This document shows positions 33,772 to 46,200 of a stretch of DNA of 64,000 nucleotides, piece by piece. Position numbers and translations under genes: made by a program. The stretch is from positions 1,922,001 through 1,986,000 of the forward strand of contig OZ037836.1 of NCBI GenBank assembly GCA_964035575.1. Direction: 5' to 3'. How positions within the stretch are numbered: the stretch's first letter is position 1; each line of letters opens with the position of its first letter. This stretch comes from Rhynchopus sp. YZ270_cl-10 (Eukaryota > Euglenozoa > Diplonemea > Diplonemida > Diplonemidae). Under the pieces are notes generated by a model. That model had not been told where the DNA came from, made no database searches, and saw only the letters and a program-made list of their open reading frames with translations.

Positions 33772-34591
33772 ATGGAAATATGTGTGGAGAGCTTTGACGG
33801 AGAGAAGTACACAGTCGAGGTGGGTGTGGATGATACAACTGCGGACATACGGCGGAAGGTGGCGTCTGCAGCAGAGTTGCGCGAAGACGGCTTTGACATG
33901 AGCTTCGGAGAGAAGCTGCTGGCCGAAGGAGACGACACGACGCAGCTGAGTGCTGGGGACACAGTTGTGCTGGCGAAGACGAAGTCGCAGAAGGACGACG
34001 CCATTGCAGCTCTTCGTGACTTGGGTGAGACAAGGCTGACGTCAGAGAGGCTCCAAGGTCTGACAGATCCCAAGCTGGTGCATTTGTTTCTGCAGGCGGA
34101 GGTTGTTACTAAGATTCCCTCCAACTGCTTGAGAGATGGCACGTTCTCAGAACTTGATCTCAGTGGTGTGCCAGGTGTGACTGGTATAGACTGCAACTTC
34201 GTCCGAAACTGCACCTCATTGCACACGGCTGATTTGTCTGGGTGGAACAATGTGACGCAAATATGGGGGGGCTTCATCTTTAACTGCACCGCGTTGACCA
34301 CACTTGACTTGTCTAGTCGGATCCGGCTTCCTCTCCAACTGCACCTCATTGACGACACTTGACTTATCTGGGTGGAACAATGTGACGTGCATTGGTCACA
34401 ACTTTCTCTTCAACTGCACTTCGTTGACAACACTTGACATGTCTGGGTGGAGGAGTGTGACGCTGATTCTTCCACCCTTCCTGGAAGGATGCAACATCCC
34501 CACAAGCAGCATCAACATCACCGGATCAAGCAGAGTTGTGTCTAAATGTGTGCGCAACAGGCGTACCAAGCGCCAATGTGTGTGCATGTGA
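33772..34591 (+). pseudogene. Ubiquitin-like/LRR gene with an internal deletion and frameshift
   Basis: A MEIC-type ubiquitin-like domain (here MEICVESFDGEKYTVEV), linker and first LRRs read normally to about 34310. At TTGTCTAGTCGGATCCGGCTTCC part of one LRR is missing and the frame changes, so the first frame stops at 34362. From about 34327 the second frame continues LRRs to the family tail INITGSSRVV and RRTKRQCVCM. The last ~160 bp and 3' flank match the gene at 23380 almost exactly. Substitutions are otherwise few, so the break is recent. Confidence 0.8.
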
Positions 34592-34925
34592 GGCACGTAG
34601 GCTGGTTGCTCGTATCCCTGTTCACACCACTTTTGTTTTGTTTTTTTATGAGACATGTGTGCATTTCTAGAAAATTTTTTCAGTATCCACGACTCGTTTT
34701 TTTTTCCTCCCGTGCTCCCTATCTGTCTCACAGTACAATACACACCAGGGAATTTGTCAAATTTTTTTGTGTGACTGAGTGCGAGATGCCTTCAAGAATT
34801 AAGCTCTCCCCCGCAAACCCCCTTTCGTCTTTGTTTTTCTTGTTTTTCTTCGTGCACTCGTACTTTTCACGAAATGGAAGTGGTGATGCCTTTTATGCAC
34901 ATTTCTTCCGCAAACCCATAAATCA

Positions 34926-35111
34926 GGTCATGGTCATGGTCATGGTCATGGTCATGGTCATGGTCATGGTCATGGTCATGGTCATGGTCATGGTCATGGT
35001 CATGGTCATGGTCATGGTCATGGTCATGGTCATGGTCATGGTCATGGTCATGGTCATGGTCATGGTCATGGTCATGGTCATGGTCATGGTCATGGTCATG
35101 GTCATGGTCAT
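34926..35111 (+). repeat. Hexanucleotide array (GGTCAT)n, 31 copies
   Basis: Perfect tandem array. The MVMVMV and TMTMTM frames through it are artefacts of the unit. Confidence 0.95.
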
Positions 35112-35149
35112 ATGGTCATAGTCGGGAAGGCAAAGTGGGGAGAGGGCAA

Positions 35150-35285
35150 TAGGGAGGGGGTCTGTGTGTGTGTGTTGAAGTTAGATCACAAAGCAGGTCT
35201 TTTCAGTACTAATGAAAAGATGCAAAACTTAGATCTGGCGAGATTCTTGTGCATTACACTGTTCCACAGCGTGGGTCTGGGTACC
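35150..35285 (+). repeat. Partial third copy of the LRR upstream duplication
   Basis: GAAGTTAGATCACAAAGCAG and CTTAGATCTGGCGAGATTCT match 27770-27850 and 33436-33510. No LRR gene follows here. Confidence 0.75.
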
Positions 35286-36109
35286 TGGGTCTTCCTTAGT
35301 AACGTGTGTTCTGTACAGAGAATGACGTGCACATGTCATCGTTTTTACCATGTCATATGACATGTGGTCGTGTGGACACAAAACAGCCACCCCTCCCCAT
35401 GTAAATAAGAGCGCCCCCCCCCTTTAGGGGGCGCAGTGAGACCCTTTTTTCTGTCACACCCCCCAAAAAATCATGAAAAAGTGTAAAAAAAATATCCGAA
35501 AACACAAAACCACCCCAGAAAACACATTTGTGGGACTATTTCTTACTTTTTGATGCCTTTTTGGCACTTTTTGGCACTTTTGGGAACTTTTTTTGACACT
35601 TTTTGTAGCGTTTTCACCCCATTTTCATCGTTTTCTAAGGGGGTTTGATACAGGGCGATTTATCAAAAAATTCAATTTTTTTCAATAGTCCAAAACAAGA
35701 GGAAAAGAGGTTTTTTCCACTCAGATGTGTCCACAGAGCGATTTCTGGGGGGTTTTGGGGCCAAAAGTCTATTTTTTTGTACACCTTTGCTGAAAATTTT
35801 GAATTATTTTTTTGCCGTAAAAACCACATTTTAGCCGGGATGAGGAAGTGTGACATAAGTGTGACATTGGAGGGGGGCATCTCATAGCCCAGAAAAAAGC
35901 GTTTTTTTAACTTGGAAGTAGGGTTTTCTGCCTATTTGGGTGTCCCCGCATCCATTCCGAGCCGAATTCTGGCCTTCTGTGACTTTTTCGGCGGCCCTTT
36001 TGAGGTCGGCATTTGGGAATCATCCCAAGAACACCCCAAAGAACAGGTATTTTTAGGGTAACATGAGTATTTTTTTTTGTACACAACACACGAAGCGGTA
36101 CGCGCACGG

Positions 36110-36300
36110 TTGTTAGGAAATAATACAGACCGAAATGTTTGGGCGGCTTCGGTTCGAATGATTGGAATTGCGTGTGAAACTCAGACATAAATACTGGCTC
36201 TTCTATCTTGTTCTTTTACTCATTGTTTTCCTTTCATTGCCCTTTGCTTGTGCTCCCCGACTCCAATTCAATCAACACTTACAGAGGGGGGCTAAAAAGT
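36110..36300 (-). repeat. Dispersed repeat, inverted partner at 55310-55500
   Basis: TGCTCCCCGACTCCAATTCA with CAACACTTACAGA, and GGTTGTTAGGAAATAATACA, occur in reverse complement at 55310-55500. It sits inside copy 1 of the TIR element and is missing from copy 2, so it may be a nested insertion. Confidence 0.65.
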
Positions 36301-36534
36301 TATTAGCGTTTTTCAAAAAAAAAAAAAAAAAAAAAGGGGGATGCGTCCAATGAAAATCACGTCGTTTAGAAGAGCTCAAGAATGTAGGTTTTATTATTTT
36401 GAAAAAAAATATTTCTGGGGGTGCCAAAAAAGCCCCAAAACTATATTTTCCCACCCCCGGACCTCACCCAAATATGATGGGAGTGGTTTTCGGGGCTTTA
36501 CAGGTGCTCCGTGGAACCAGAAATGGTGATTTAG

Positions 36535-36591
36535 GAAGTGTGACAGAAGTGTGACAGAAGTGTGACAAGAAGTGTGACAGAAGTGTGACAT
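36535..36591 (+). repeat. Short tandem repeat of AAGTGTGACAG
   Basis: Five copies of an 11-bp unit with small variations inside the TIR element. Confidence 0.85.
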
Positions 36592-37205
36592 CGGAGAAAT
36601 TTGGATCTGGGGTCACCAAAATGGGCAAAAACCATCTGAAAACAGTCTATTCCACCCCCAGTGGGGTCCGGCAATCATTTTCGAGTGGTTTTGGGGACTT
36701 ATGTGGACCTGTGGACAATTTTTTGGGGGTTTTAATGTGTGTAAACATGCTAAGAAGTGAGGGAAATGCTGCTTTTTTAGGCGTTTCAGACACTGCAGAA
36801 TACATCTGGGGCCCACATCAGGACCCCTAAAAGCTGCAAAAACCATACATTTCCACCCTGGGACCCCACCGGATGTGGACCGAGGTGTTTTTCGGGTGTT
36901 TAGAAGGCATAATGTCTCCTTAGAATTTTTTTTTGAAAAGTGTTGAAAATTGACCCAAAAGCGTTACACAAGCGTTACACATTTTTGGCCATTTTTTCAC
37001 AAAAAACCAATTTTTTTTAATCAGGAAAGTATCTGTAGAGGTCGTCAGGTGGTTTAATGAGATATTTGGGTGATCCCCAGGGCGATTTGCGGCCAGGTAC
37101 GACCTTTTTAGTGGGTTTCTTCACCTAAATTTCAAAAAAATGGGTTTGTGACAGTATTTGTACAGGGATTTAGACACCACTGCGCCCCCTACCCCCCCCC
37201 CTTAG

Positions 37206-37422
37206 GCATAGTGTGCAGACGAACAAAATGTTCGTCGATGTTCGTCGTGGGGGGAAAAAAAATTTTTGTTCGTCGATGTTCGTCGTTGTTCGTCGTGGGT
37301 TGCCCTTGTGGCAGGGACCTGTTCGTCGATGTTCGTCGATGTTCGTCGACGAACATCGACGAACAAAACCGACGAACATTTTGTTCGTCGACGAACCAAA
37401 AATGTTCGTCTGCACACTATGC
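37206..37422. mobile_element. 217-bp MITE with TTAG target duplication
   Basis: Termini GCATAGTGTGCAGACGAAC and its reverse complement. TTAG flanks it at 37202-37205 and 37423-37426. The interior is built from GTTCGTCGAT-type units in both orientations. It sits exactly at the junction of the two TIR-element copies. Confidence 0.8.
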
Positions 37423-37423
37423 T

Positions 37424-38466
37424 TAGGGGGTGCGATGAGGCCGTTTTTTCTGTAACACACCCGAAAAAATCATAAAAAGTGTAAAAAAAATCAGTCGAGA
37501 ACACAAAATCACCCCAGGAAACACATTTGGTGGACTATTCCTTACTTTTTGGTGCCTTTTTGGCACTTTCTGGCACTTTCCCCCCCGATTTTTTGACACT
37601 TTTTGTCGCATTTTCACCCAATTTCCCCCTTTTCTGAGGGGATTTGATACAGGGCGATTTATCAAAAAATTCAAAAATTTAAAATAGTCCAAAACAAGAG
37701 GAAAAGTGGATTTTTCCAGTCATATGTGTGCACACGAGTGATTTCCAGGGGGTTTTGGGTCCAAAAGTCCATTTTTCTTTATGTCTTTGCTGAGAATTTT
37801 GAATTTTTTTTATACATAAAAACCACATTTTGGCCGGGAGGAGAAAGTGTTGCAAAAGTGTTGCAAGAGGGGTTTTTGACCTGCAGGCACCAAAATCGAC
37901 CAAAAAGTGGTCGCAAATATGATTTTCCACCCCTCCTGGGGTGGGGAGGGTAACTCCTGGGGGTTTTTGTGACCTCTGTGGACCTTTGGGTGGAGTTTTT
38001 TGGGTTCTCGGGTACGGAACAAGTCTGGAAACTACTAATGTATAGGTGATTTTTAGCGTTGCACCCGACGAAACACCTCTTGGAGACCCAACCTGGACCC
38101 CTAAAAGTCGCAAAAACCACATAATTCCACCCTGGGACCCCACAGGAGGGCGAATGGGGTGGTTTTCTGGTGTTTGGAGGGTTTTCTGGGGGCTCGGGAG
38201 AGTATTTTCGAAAGTGTTGCATTTCGGCCAAGACGTGTTACATTTTTGTTACATGTTTTTCGTGATTTTTTCAGAAAAAATGCATTTTTTTTGGGTAGGA
38301 AAGCTCCTGTGGTGATCGTCCGGTATTTTACTGGGATATTTTGCTGGTCCCCAGGCGGATTTGCGGCCAGGTACGCCCTTTTTAGTGGGATTTTTGACCT
38401 AAATTTCAAAAAAATGGGTTTGTTACACTAATTCCTTAAGGATTTCTACTACGGTTGCACCCCCTA
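37424..38466. mobile_element. ~1.04-kb TIR element, copy 2, non-coding
   Basis: It starts TTAGGGGGTGCGATGAGG and ends GTTGCACCCCCTA. It is colinear with copy 1 but lacks the part corresponding to about 35880-36530. The ends differ from copy 1 in the same way at both termini (GGGGGTGC instead of GGGGGCGC), as expected if a transposase recognises matching ends. Confidence 0.65.
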
Positions 38467-38707
38467 CCCCCCCCCCCCCTTGTTCTTTTCATAAATACAA
38501 GACTCAGCAGCAACAGGCTTCAGAGACCATTGTGTCCAACTTTTTCCCCTTTCCGCTTCGCTTTGATACCGAATCTGATCAAAGGTGACATAAAGCAAGG
38601 ACCTTTCTTCCCTGCCTCACCACCCTTCAGCACTCACAACACCACGACCACAGAAGGCACGACAATAGAGAAGAAAAATCTGAAGAAGAAAAAATACACA
38701 GCAAAAC

Positions 38708-39641
38708 ATGGATCTGAATGTGGAGTTTTGCGACGTGATTGAGGTGGCTCTGGCTGACACAGTGGAGGACATGCGTCGGAAGGTGGCGTCTGCAGTGGGG
38801 CTGCCTGAAGACAGCTTTGACATGAGTTTCGGAGGCGAAGCGATGGGAAAAAGATACGACACGATGCAGCTGAGTGCTGGGGACACAATTTTGGTGACGA
38901 CGACAAAAAGGTGCGAAGCCATAGCAGCACTTCATGCGTTGGGTGTGACCGACCTGACGCCTGGGAGGTTGGAGGAGGTGGAGGATCCTGAGGTGGCGTG
39001 TTTGCTTCTGCAGGCGGAGGTTGCGACTGTTATTCCCAACTGCTTCTTGGCGGAGACATCGATAACGCGACTTGATCTGAGTGCTGTGTCGACGGTCACG
39101 CGGATTGAGGACAGCTTCCTCTACCTGTGCAGGAGTTTGACAGCTGTCGACTTGTGTTGTTTCAACAGTCTCACGCACGTTGGGGACTGGTTCCTCGAGG
39201 GGTGCAGCAGTTTAACAGCACTCAACTTGTCTTCACTCAACAGCCTCACGCGCATTGGGAACAGCTTCGTCACCGGATGCAAGAGTTTAACGAGCATTGA
39301 TGTGACTGCACTCAAGAATGTTACGGTGATAGGGTACAGCTTCCTCCTCAACTGCACCAGTTTAACATCTCTGGACCTGTCGTCACTCACCCAGCTTACG
39401 CACCTCGGGGCTTACTTCCTCCAGGGATGCGAAAGTTTAACATCTCTCGACTTGTCTTCACTCAACAACGTTACGCACGTGGCCCACCCCTTCTGCATGG
39501 GTACAAACTTACAAGCCATCCGCCTCTCTGGGTGCAGTGCTGTTGTGTCACTTGATGAAGTTTGTTGTGGATGTCCGTCCGAAACGGAAGCGAGACGAAT
39601 CACCTGACGAAGACTGCAAGCGACCGAGACTGTCGCAGTGA
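38708..39641 (+). CDS. Ubiquitin-like/LRR protein of the nuclear-tail type, frame broken just before the tail
   Basis: The start MDLNVEFCDVIEVALADTVE opens a ubiquitin-like domain slightly shorter than in paralogues. The linker is RCEAIAALHALGVTDLT and DPEVACLLLQAEVATVIP, then six LRRs (LDLSSLNNVTHV type). The literal frame stops at 39607 after an unrelated ending (CCGCPSETEARRIT). The neighbouring frame over 39557-39641 encodes KFVVDVRPKRKRDE and CKRPRLSQ, the expected family tail, so a one-base-class indel lies around 39545-39560. If real, the protein loses its nuclear-localisation-like signal. Confidence 0.78.
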
Positions 39642-40019
39642 CAGACCACGATCTCTCTTATTCGTGCCGAACCTGAGTATGTTTGTGCAGTCCTGAGGTC
39701 TGTGCACGGGTTTTTCGATGGCACCGTTGTGACCGGACGTGGCTAGCCGCATTTCGGAGTAATGGCGCCATACCCGTGCAGAACGTGACTCAGGATGACA
39801 ACTCGTCGAGAGACCTTCCACAGCTGCGTATGGCAGCATTGAGGGAGACGTCGTGAGCAGTGAGTTTGCTTAACTTACCTTTTAATTTGTTTCAGCTCTT
39901 GTAACGAGAGTTGATGTTTGTTTATGTTGTCATTTAGTGTTTATGAGTGCATCATCTGTTAGCAAATAACCCCACCCCACCCAATATATTTTTGTTCAGA
40001 AGACGGAAGGAAGCGTGTG

Positions 40020-40155
40020 TACGTGCCTATGTATCACTGGCCATGCGGCACTGTGCAGACAAAGTTCGTCCAGTTTCCTGATAATCGGTGTACGTGTTTT
40101 CGTCGCCGCTCTAGCTGTTGTTAAACCCTGTTCCACAAATTAATTTGTACGAGTA
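40020..40155 (+). repeat. Partner of the repeat at 32712-32835
   Basis: Same orientation, few differences. It lies about 120 bp upstream of the M16 gene start. Confidence 0.8.
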
Positions 40156-40278
40156 CACTGCCGGGTTTTGTATTTACTGGGTACTGGGCATTGCATTCCG
40201 AATCCTCACCACAGCCCACACACCCCCCTCCCCCACACACACCTCCCTTTGTGAGGATCCCCCACAACACTCCTAGCA

Positions 40279-43200
40279 ATGGTTGAGGGGAAGGCGCCGT
40301 TGTGCGAGACCGACTCTGAAGATGGCGACGTGCTGCTTGAGGTGCCTCCCGCGAGTGTGGAGCAGATGGGCGAGGAAACGCCTCCGACACCGCAGGAGCT
40401 GCAGCAGGAGCAGGCGCTGTTCGAGACCGACGATGCCGTCTTCGCAGGCTCTGGGAGCGTCTTCACCGTGCAACCGAAAGGGGTGGACCGGAGAAAAATT
40501 GCGATCGGGGTCTGCGTACTGCTTCTTGTCGTTCTCATAGTGTTGCTGATTGTTTTTGTCCCTGACTGGGATGACGACAACAACGATACCAACGCACCTG
40601 ACACAGACACACTCAAACAAACAAGCTCACCAGACGCCACACCCACACCAGGAGGCACGCCTACCACCCCCCCAACCCAGACTGCTTCCACCTCCACACC
40701 TCTGCCTGACATCTGCGGGGCCCCCGACGTTCAGGTCGGCCGTTACAGCAAGAAAACCGCGCGTACTGTTGTGCTCCCCAACGGCATTCCTGTGGTGATC
40801 TTCAGTGATCCCGATGCTGCTCTGGCAAGCGCCGCTTTTGATGTAGGAGTGGGCTCGTTCGATGATCCTGAGGAGTTCTACGGGCTGGCACACTTTGTAG
40901 AGCACATGGTCTTCAAGGGGTCTGCACGCTACCCAGGAGAGTCGCAGTTTGGGGAAATAGTACAGCGTTTTTCTGGAAGCTCGAATGCCTTTACCGACAG
41001 CACGCAAACCAGCTTTTTTTTTGAGTGCGCGGCAGCCGGGCTCGCCGAGGTGCTTGGTGTGTTTGGTGGGTTTATAGACCAGCCGTTATTCCCTGAGTCT
41101 GGGGTGCTGCGTGAGGTTGCGGCAGTGGACAGTGAATATAAAGCTTATTTACCACGTAGCGTGTGGCGTACGTTTGCATTGCAGAAGGAGACGGCGGAGA
41201 ACAAACCGATGAAGGGGTTTTCTGTGGGGAGTGTTGGGACGTTGAATAAGACTGGTGTGCGTGACGCGCTGGTTGCCCTGCATGCTCGCTCTTATACGAC
41301 AGACAATATTGCGATCGCGGTGACCGCCCCGCTCCCGCTCGACGCCCTGCAGGATGCGGTGCTTGCCGCCTTTGGTGCCATACCACGCAGCACTGCGACC
41401 CGACCACAGTGGGTTGCCGACCCTGCCTCAATGCCCCTCCCGTACCCAACCCCAGGACGTATCGTCACCGCACGCCCCTACAGCCCCGAAGAACGGCGCC
41501 TCAAGATCGTATGGCAGGTCCCCTTCGATACCCAAGGTGCTCCCCCTTCTCCAGGGCCGGGTGCCGTGCTGGCCTTTTTGATTGGTCAAGAAGGAGCTGG
41601 GGGGCTGCCGGCAGTGCTCCGTGACGCTGGGCTGGCGACCAATGTAGTGTCGGAATTCTACGATCGGCAGAATTGGGTGTCGCTGCCGGCGGTGACAATT
41701 GAGCTGACGGAGGCAGGCCTGCAGAGGATAGACGATATAGTGGCGACAGTGTACGCATACCTACGGACAGTGCGGGAGACTGGCGTGGTGGGTTTGGAGC
41801 AGTGGTACGCAAGGGTGCAGCGTGCAGCGGTTGTCGGGTGGGATCTGCTGCCTGAGTCGCAAGGGATGAATGCGGCGAGTGGATATGCGTTCCGGCTGCG
41901 GAAGTTGCAGGAGAGCACCCAATGCTTGAACCATGTGACCAACCCGCCGTCGTTGTGGGCGTTCAACGAGACATTGGCGCTGGCGGAGTTGGACGAAATG
42001 AAGGAAGAGAATATGTGGCTGTATCTGTTCTCGGAGGGTGCGTACACAGCGCGCAAGGCGGCGCAGCCAGACGCAGCGCAGACGGAGCCGTGGTTCCAGG
42101 TCGCCTACGTGTCGGAGGTGGTGTCGGATGCGCGGCGTGCAAGCTGGGCGCCTGCCCTCTCGCCGCTGGCGGCAGTGCTGCGTCCCCCGCCTGCAGACGC
42201 GCTCTTCTCTGTGTCCGTGCCCGACGCAGCGAGCGACACAGACGCCCCCGCGGCAGATGATGTGCTCGCACTGCCGGCCCCGACAGCGCTCCCCACAACA
42301 TCCGGGGGGCACATCGACGCCTACTACCGCGGGTCTGTCTTCACACGCCCTGTGGGTGTGCTGCGTGTACGCCTGCTGCGTGCGGTGCCTGCTGTCGTGG
42401 TGCAGAACATACGCAACGTGGACGACGAGGTTGCCGCTGCGCTTGCGTCACGCGGCGTGAACAACGCACTGCGCGACGTGCGTGCGCAGGCGGCGGAGGT
42501 TGCGATGTCCTTCGCCGTCTCCTTCGACCTCGACTTTCTTGAGGTTGCCCTCAGCGGCGTCGTTGCACAGTTCCCTGCACTTCTGTCACACATCCTCAAT
42601 GCACTCTCCACGCCCTTCAACGGCAGCACCACAAACTTCGCCACCGCCAAACAAGACTTTTCTAACGGCCTCCTCTCTTGGCGCACCGAATCCTGGCTCG
42701 TACAACAGGCACTCTCCATCCTCGACAGCGAGGTCACACCAGACAATACCAATGCCGCTTTAACCTCCGCCCTCACCACTGCCTCGCAAGCCACCGCTGA
42801 AGCTGTTGCCAACGAATACAAAGGCTCCTGCCAGCTGCTCCTCGCCTCAAACACCAAGCAGACACCACGCGATGCGGCATACTCCGCTATTGCAGCGCAG
42901 CTCCGTTCTGCTGGCTTCTGTTCAACGCCCTCTGCGGCACACAACCCGCTCACCCGGGTCCTCAGGACAAAGAACTGGAATGTCATCCGGAGAGTAGCTC
43001 CGAACAGCCAAGAAACCGCAGGGGCTGCCACCGATGCGTTTCAGTTAGGTGTAAACACTCCCGAGGTCGAAGCTCGCAGCAGGGTCCTGCAGACGTTGAT
43101 GGGTGAGGCATTCTTCACGCAGTTGCGGAGTGTGGAGGCGTTGGGGTATGTAGCGCAGGTGGTGCGTCGGGTGGTCAGCGGGGTGGTGACGATGTATACA

Positions 43201-46200
43201 ATTGTGCAAGGTAGTGTGCGTGATGCGGGGTATATGGGGGCAAGGATTCAAAACTTTTTGTTTGTATTTGAGAAGACGTTGGAAGCGATGGACGGTGCTG
43301 CGTTTGCAACGGTTGTGCAGAGTATGGTGGCGGAGCAGATGGCGCCTCCGGCGGACAAAGGTAAAGAGTCGGAGGTGGTGTGGTCGGAGCTCACCTCAGG
43401 CACCAGGATGTGGGACAGAAGGGCGCAGGTGTTGGCAGCATTGCGTGGGGTGACGCAGGCGACGCTCCTGGAATGGTACCGGGAAAACTTCTTGCGCACT
43501 GAGTCGCGCAGAATCACGTCTGTGTTGGTATGGCCTTTTTGTTCATCTTGGATTATGATCTTATAAACTTTTCTTTTATTTTGTTCTGTCCTGAGTCGAA
43601 ACGGGAGTAGCGGAGTATCATATGTAAACCACGAAATGGATGTAGGACTGCATTGGTTGGGGGGGTCCACCTCTTGCCATACAGGTTTTTTCTAGCGTCT
43701 TCCCCCTCGCCAGCGTTCATCACCGAATTGGTGAACCCCTTCCCCAACACAAAGCAAAATCCTCTCTTAACTCTACTTCACTTTTTTTTCCACACAACAC
43801 CCAACACAGCTGTACAGTGCGTCCACCGCTGTGCCTACCCTCGATGTCACCGCCATGCCCGATGCTCCTGCTGACGTACGCCCGACCCGCTACGTCTCGG
43901 AAGGTTTTATCCCTGCGATGTACAACGAGACCTGGGCAGACACACCCACCTTCGTTGTACCGGGCACATGCCGGACGATTGAGGCGACTGCGCAGACGGT
44001 TGTGCAGAGTGCCTACAGCACGACGCAGACACGCACCTTCGTGCTCCCCAACGGCATCCCCGCCACCCTCGTCTCCGACAGCACAGCACCTCTCGCCTCA
44101 GCAGCCGTCCACGTCGCTACCGGGTCGTTTTCGGACCCAGCAGAGTTTCAGGGTCTTGCGCACTTCCTAGAGCATATGCTCTTCATGGGGTCACAGAGGT
44201 ATCCCGGTGAGACATACTACCATGACATGGTGCGGAACAATGCGGGGAGTGCCAACGCATGGACCGGGCCTGACGGAACGAATTACCATTTTGCAGTGCT
44301 GCCAGACGCATTTGCCGCGGTGTTGGATGTGCTGGGCGGTGTCTTCGAGGGGCCGCTGCTAGCAGAGTCAGCAATATCGCGTGAGGTGCAAGCCGTGCAG
44401 AGTGAATACGATTTGAATTTAGGCAAGCCGTACAGACGGTTGTCCCAGCTTCAGAGAAGTGTGTCCGCGCCAAACACCCCATGGAACGGCTTCAGCGTCG
44501 GAACGTTGGAAACATTGAACAAGACCGGTGTGCGTGACGCGCTGCTCGCCCTGTATGCTCGCTCCTACACAACAGACAATATTGCGATCGCAGTGACCGC
44601 CCCGCTCCCGCTCGACGCCCTGCAGGATGCGGTGCTTGCCGCCTTTGGTGCCATACCACGCAGCACTGCGACCCGACCACAGTGGGTTGCCGACCCAGCC
44701 TCAATGCCTCAACCGTACTCTGGGGTTTACAATGGCAGAGTGTACACTGGGCTTCCTGTCTCGGAGCAGGCGAGTCTGTCGGTGTACTGGCAGGTACCGT
44801 ACAGTACGGAGCGTACGACGGTGACGGATGTGACAGCCGTGGTGCGCTTTCTGTTAGAGCAGGGTGCGGAGGGTGGGTTGGAGGCTGAGCTGCGTCGTGC
44901 AGGGTGGGCGATGGAGGTGGAGTGTGATGTGGAGAGGTATTCGTGGTTCTCGCTGGTGGGGGTGGTGGTGTCGTTGACGACGGAGGGCGAGGGGCAGGCA
45001 GATGCCGTGGTAGCAACCATCTACGCGTACCTGGATGCGGTGGCGGTGGGGCTGGCGGCTACGCCGACGTTGCTTGAGGATGTGTTTGCGAGGGTGCGTG
45101 ATGCGGCCTTCGCGGTGTGGACGCTTGCGCCGCAGACGCGTGGGCAGCTGTCGGACACAGCGTATCTAGCAAAGACGACGAGCGCCATCTGGCGTGGCGA
45201 CCGATGCTTCAACCAGATGTACTACCCCCCGCAGCTGTGGGTGTTCGATGCTGCTGCGGAGCGGGCGGTGTTGGCGCTGCTGACAGTGGAGAACAGTGTC
45301 GTGTATCTGTTCTCGGAGGGTGCGTACACAGCGCGCAAGGCGGCGCAGCCAGACGCAGCGCAGACGGAGCCGTGGTTCCAGGTCGCCTACGTGTCGGAGG
45401 TGGTGTCGGATGCACGGCGTGCAAGCTGGGCGCCTGCCCTCTCGCCGCTGGCGGCAGTGCTGCGTCCCCCGCCTGCAGACGCGCTCTTCTCTGTGTCCGT
45501 GCCCGACGCAGCGAGCGACACAGACGCCCCCGCAGCAGATGATGTGCTCGCACTGCCGGCCCCGACAGCGCTCCCCGCAGCCACATCCGGGGGGTACATC
45601 GACGCTTACTACCGCGGGTCTGTCTTCACACGCCCTGTGGGTGTGCTGCGTGTACGCCTGCTGCGTGCGGTGCCTGCTGTCGTGGTGCAGAATATACGCA
45701 ACGTGGACGACGAGGTTGCCGCTGCGCTTGCGTCACGCGGCGTGAACAACGCACTGCGCGACGTGCGTGCGCAGGCGGCGGAGGTTGCGATGTCCTTCGC
45801 CGTCTCCTTCGACCTCGACTTTCTTGAGGTTGCCCTCAGCGGCGTCGTTGCACAGTTCCCTGCACTTCTGTCACACATCCTCAATGCACTCTCCACGCCC
45901 TTCAACGGCACCACGGCAAACTTCGACGCTGCCAAACGCGACGTGCAGAGCGACCTGGACGCATGGCTGGACTCACCACTTTACCAACAAATCAGCGACA
46001 TGCAGGTCCACTTGGGCCTCGGCCCTGGCAACGTTGTCCCTGCCCGCATCACCGCCCTCGACCGCTCCGTCGAACGCTTCGCCGCTGTCGTCCCCGAAGC
46101 TTACCAATCAGGCTCCTGCCAGCTGCTGCTCTCCTCCAACACCAAGCAGACACCGAGGGATGCTGTCTACGCTGACATCGTCGCACAGCTCCGTACTGCA

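Larger units (their letters stand above)
35424..37191. mobile_element. ~1.77-kb TIR element, copy 1, non-coding
   Basis: It begins TAGGGGGCGCAGTG and ends CACTGCGCCCCCTA. No long frame is seen, so it looks non-autonomous. A second, shorter copy in the same orientation follows at 37424-38466. Internal landmarks shared by both are TTTGATACAGGGCGATTTAT, AGTCCAAAACAAGAGGAAAA and TTTGCGGCCAGGTACG. Confidence 0.7.

Noticed and set aside
34926-35111. Possible CRISPR array or repetitive coding tract
   Set aside because: Uniform hexamer with no spacers; the genome is eukaryotic. The same applies to 60576-60774.
37206-37422. Telomere-like or centromeric satellite based on GTTCGTCGAT units
   Set aside because: The units lie between perfect terminal inverted repeats with a TTAG target duplication, so it is a short transposable element.
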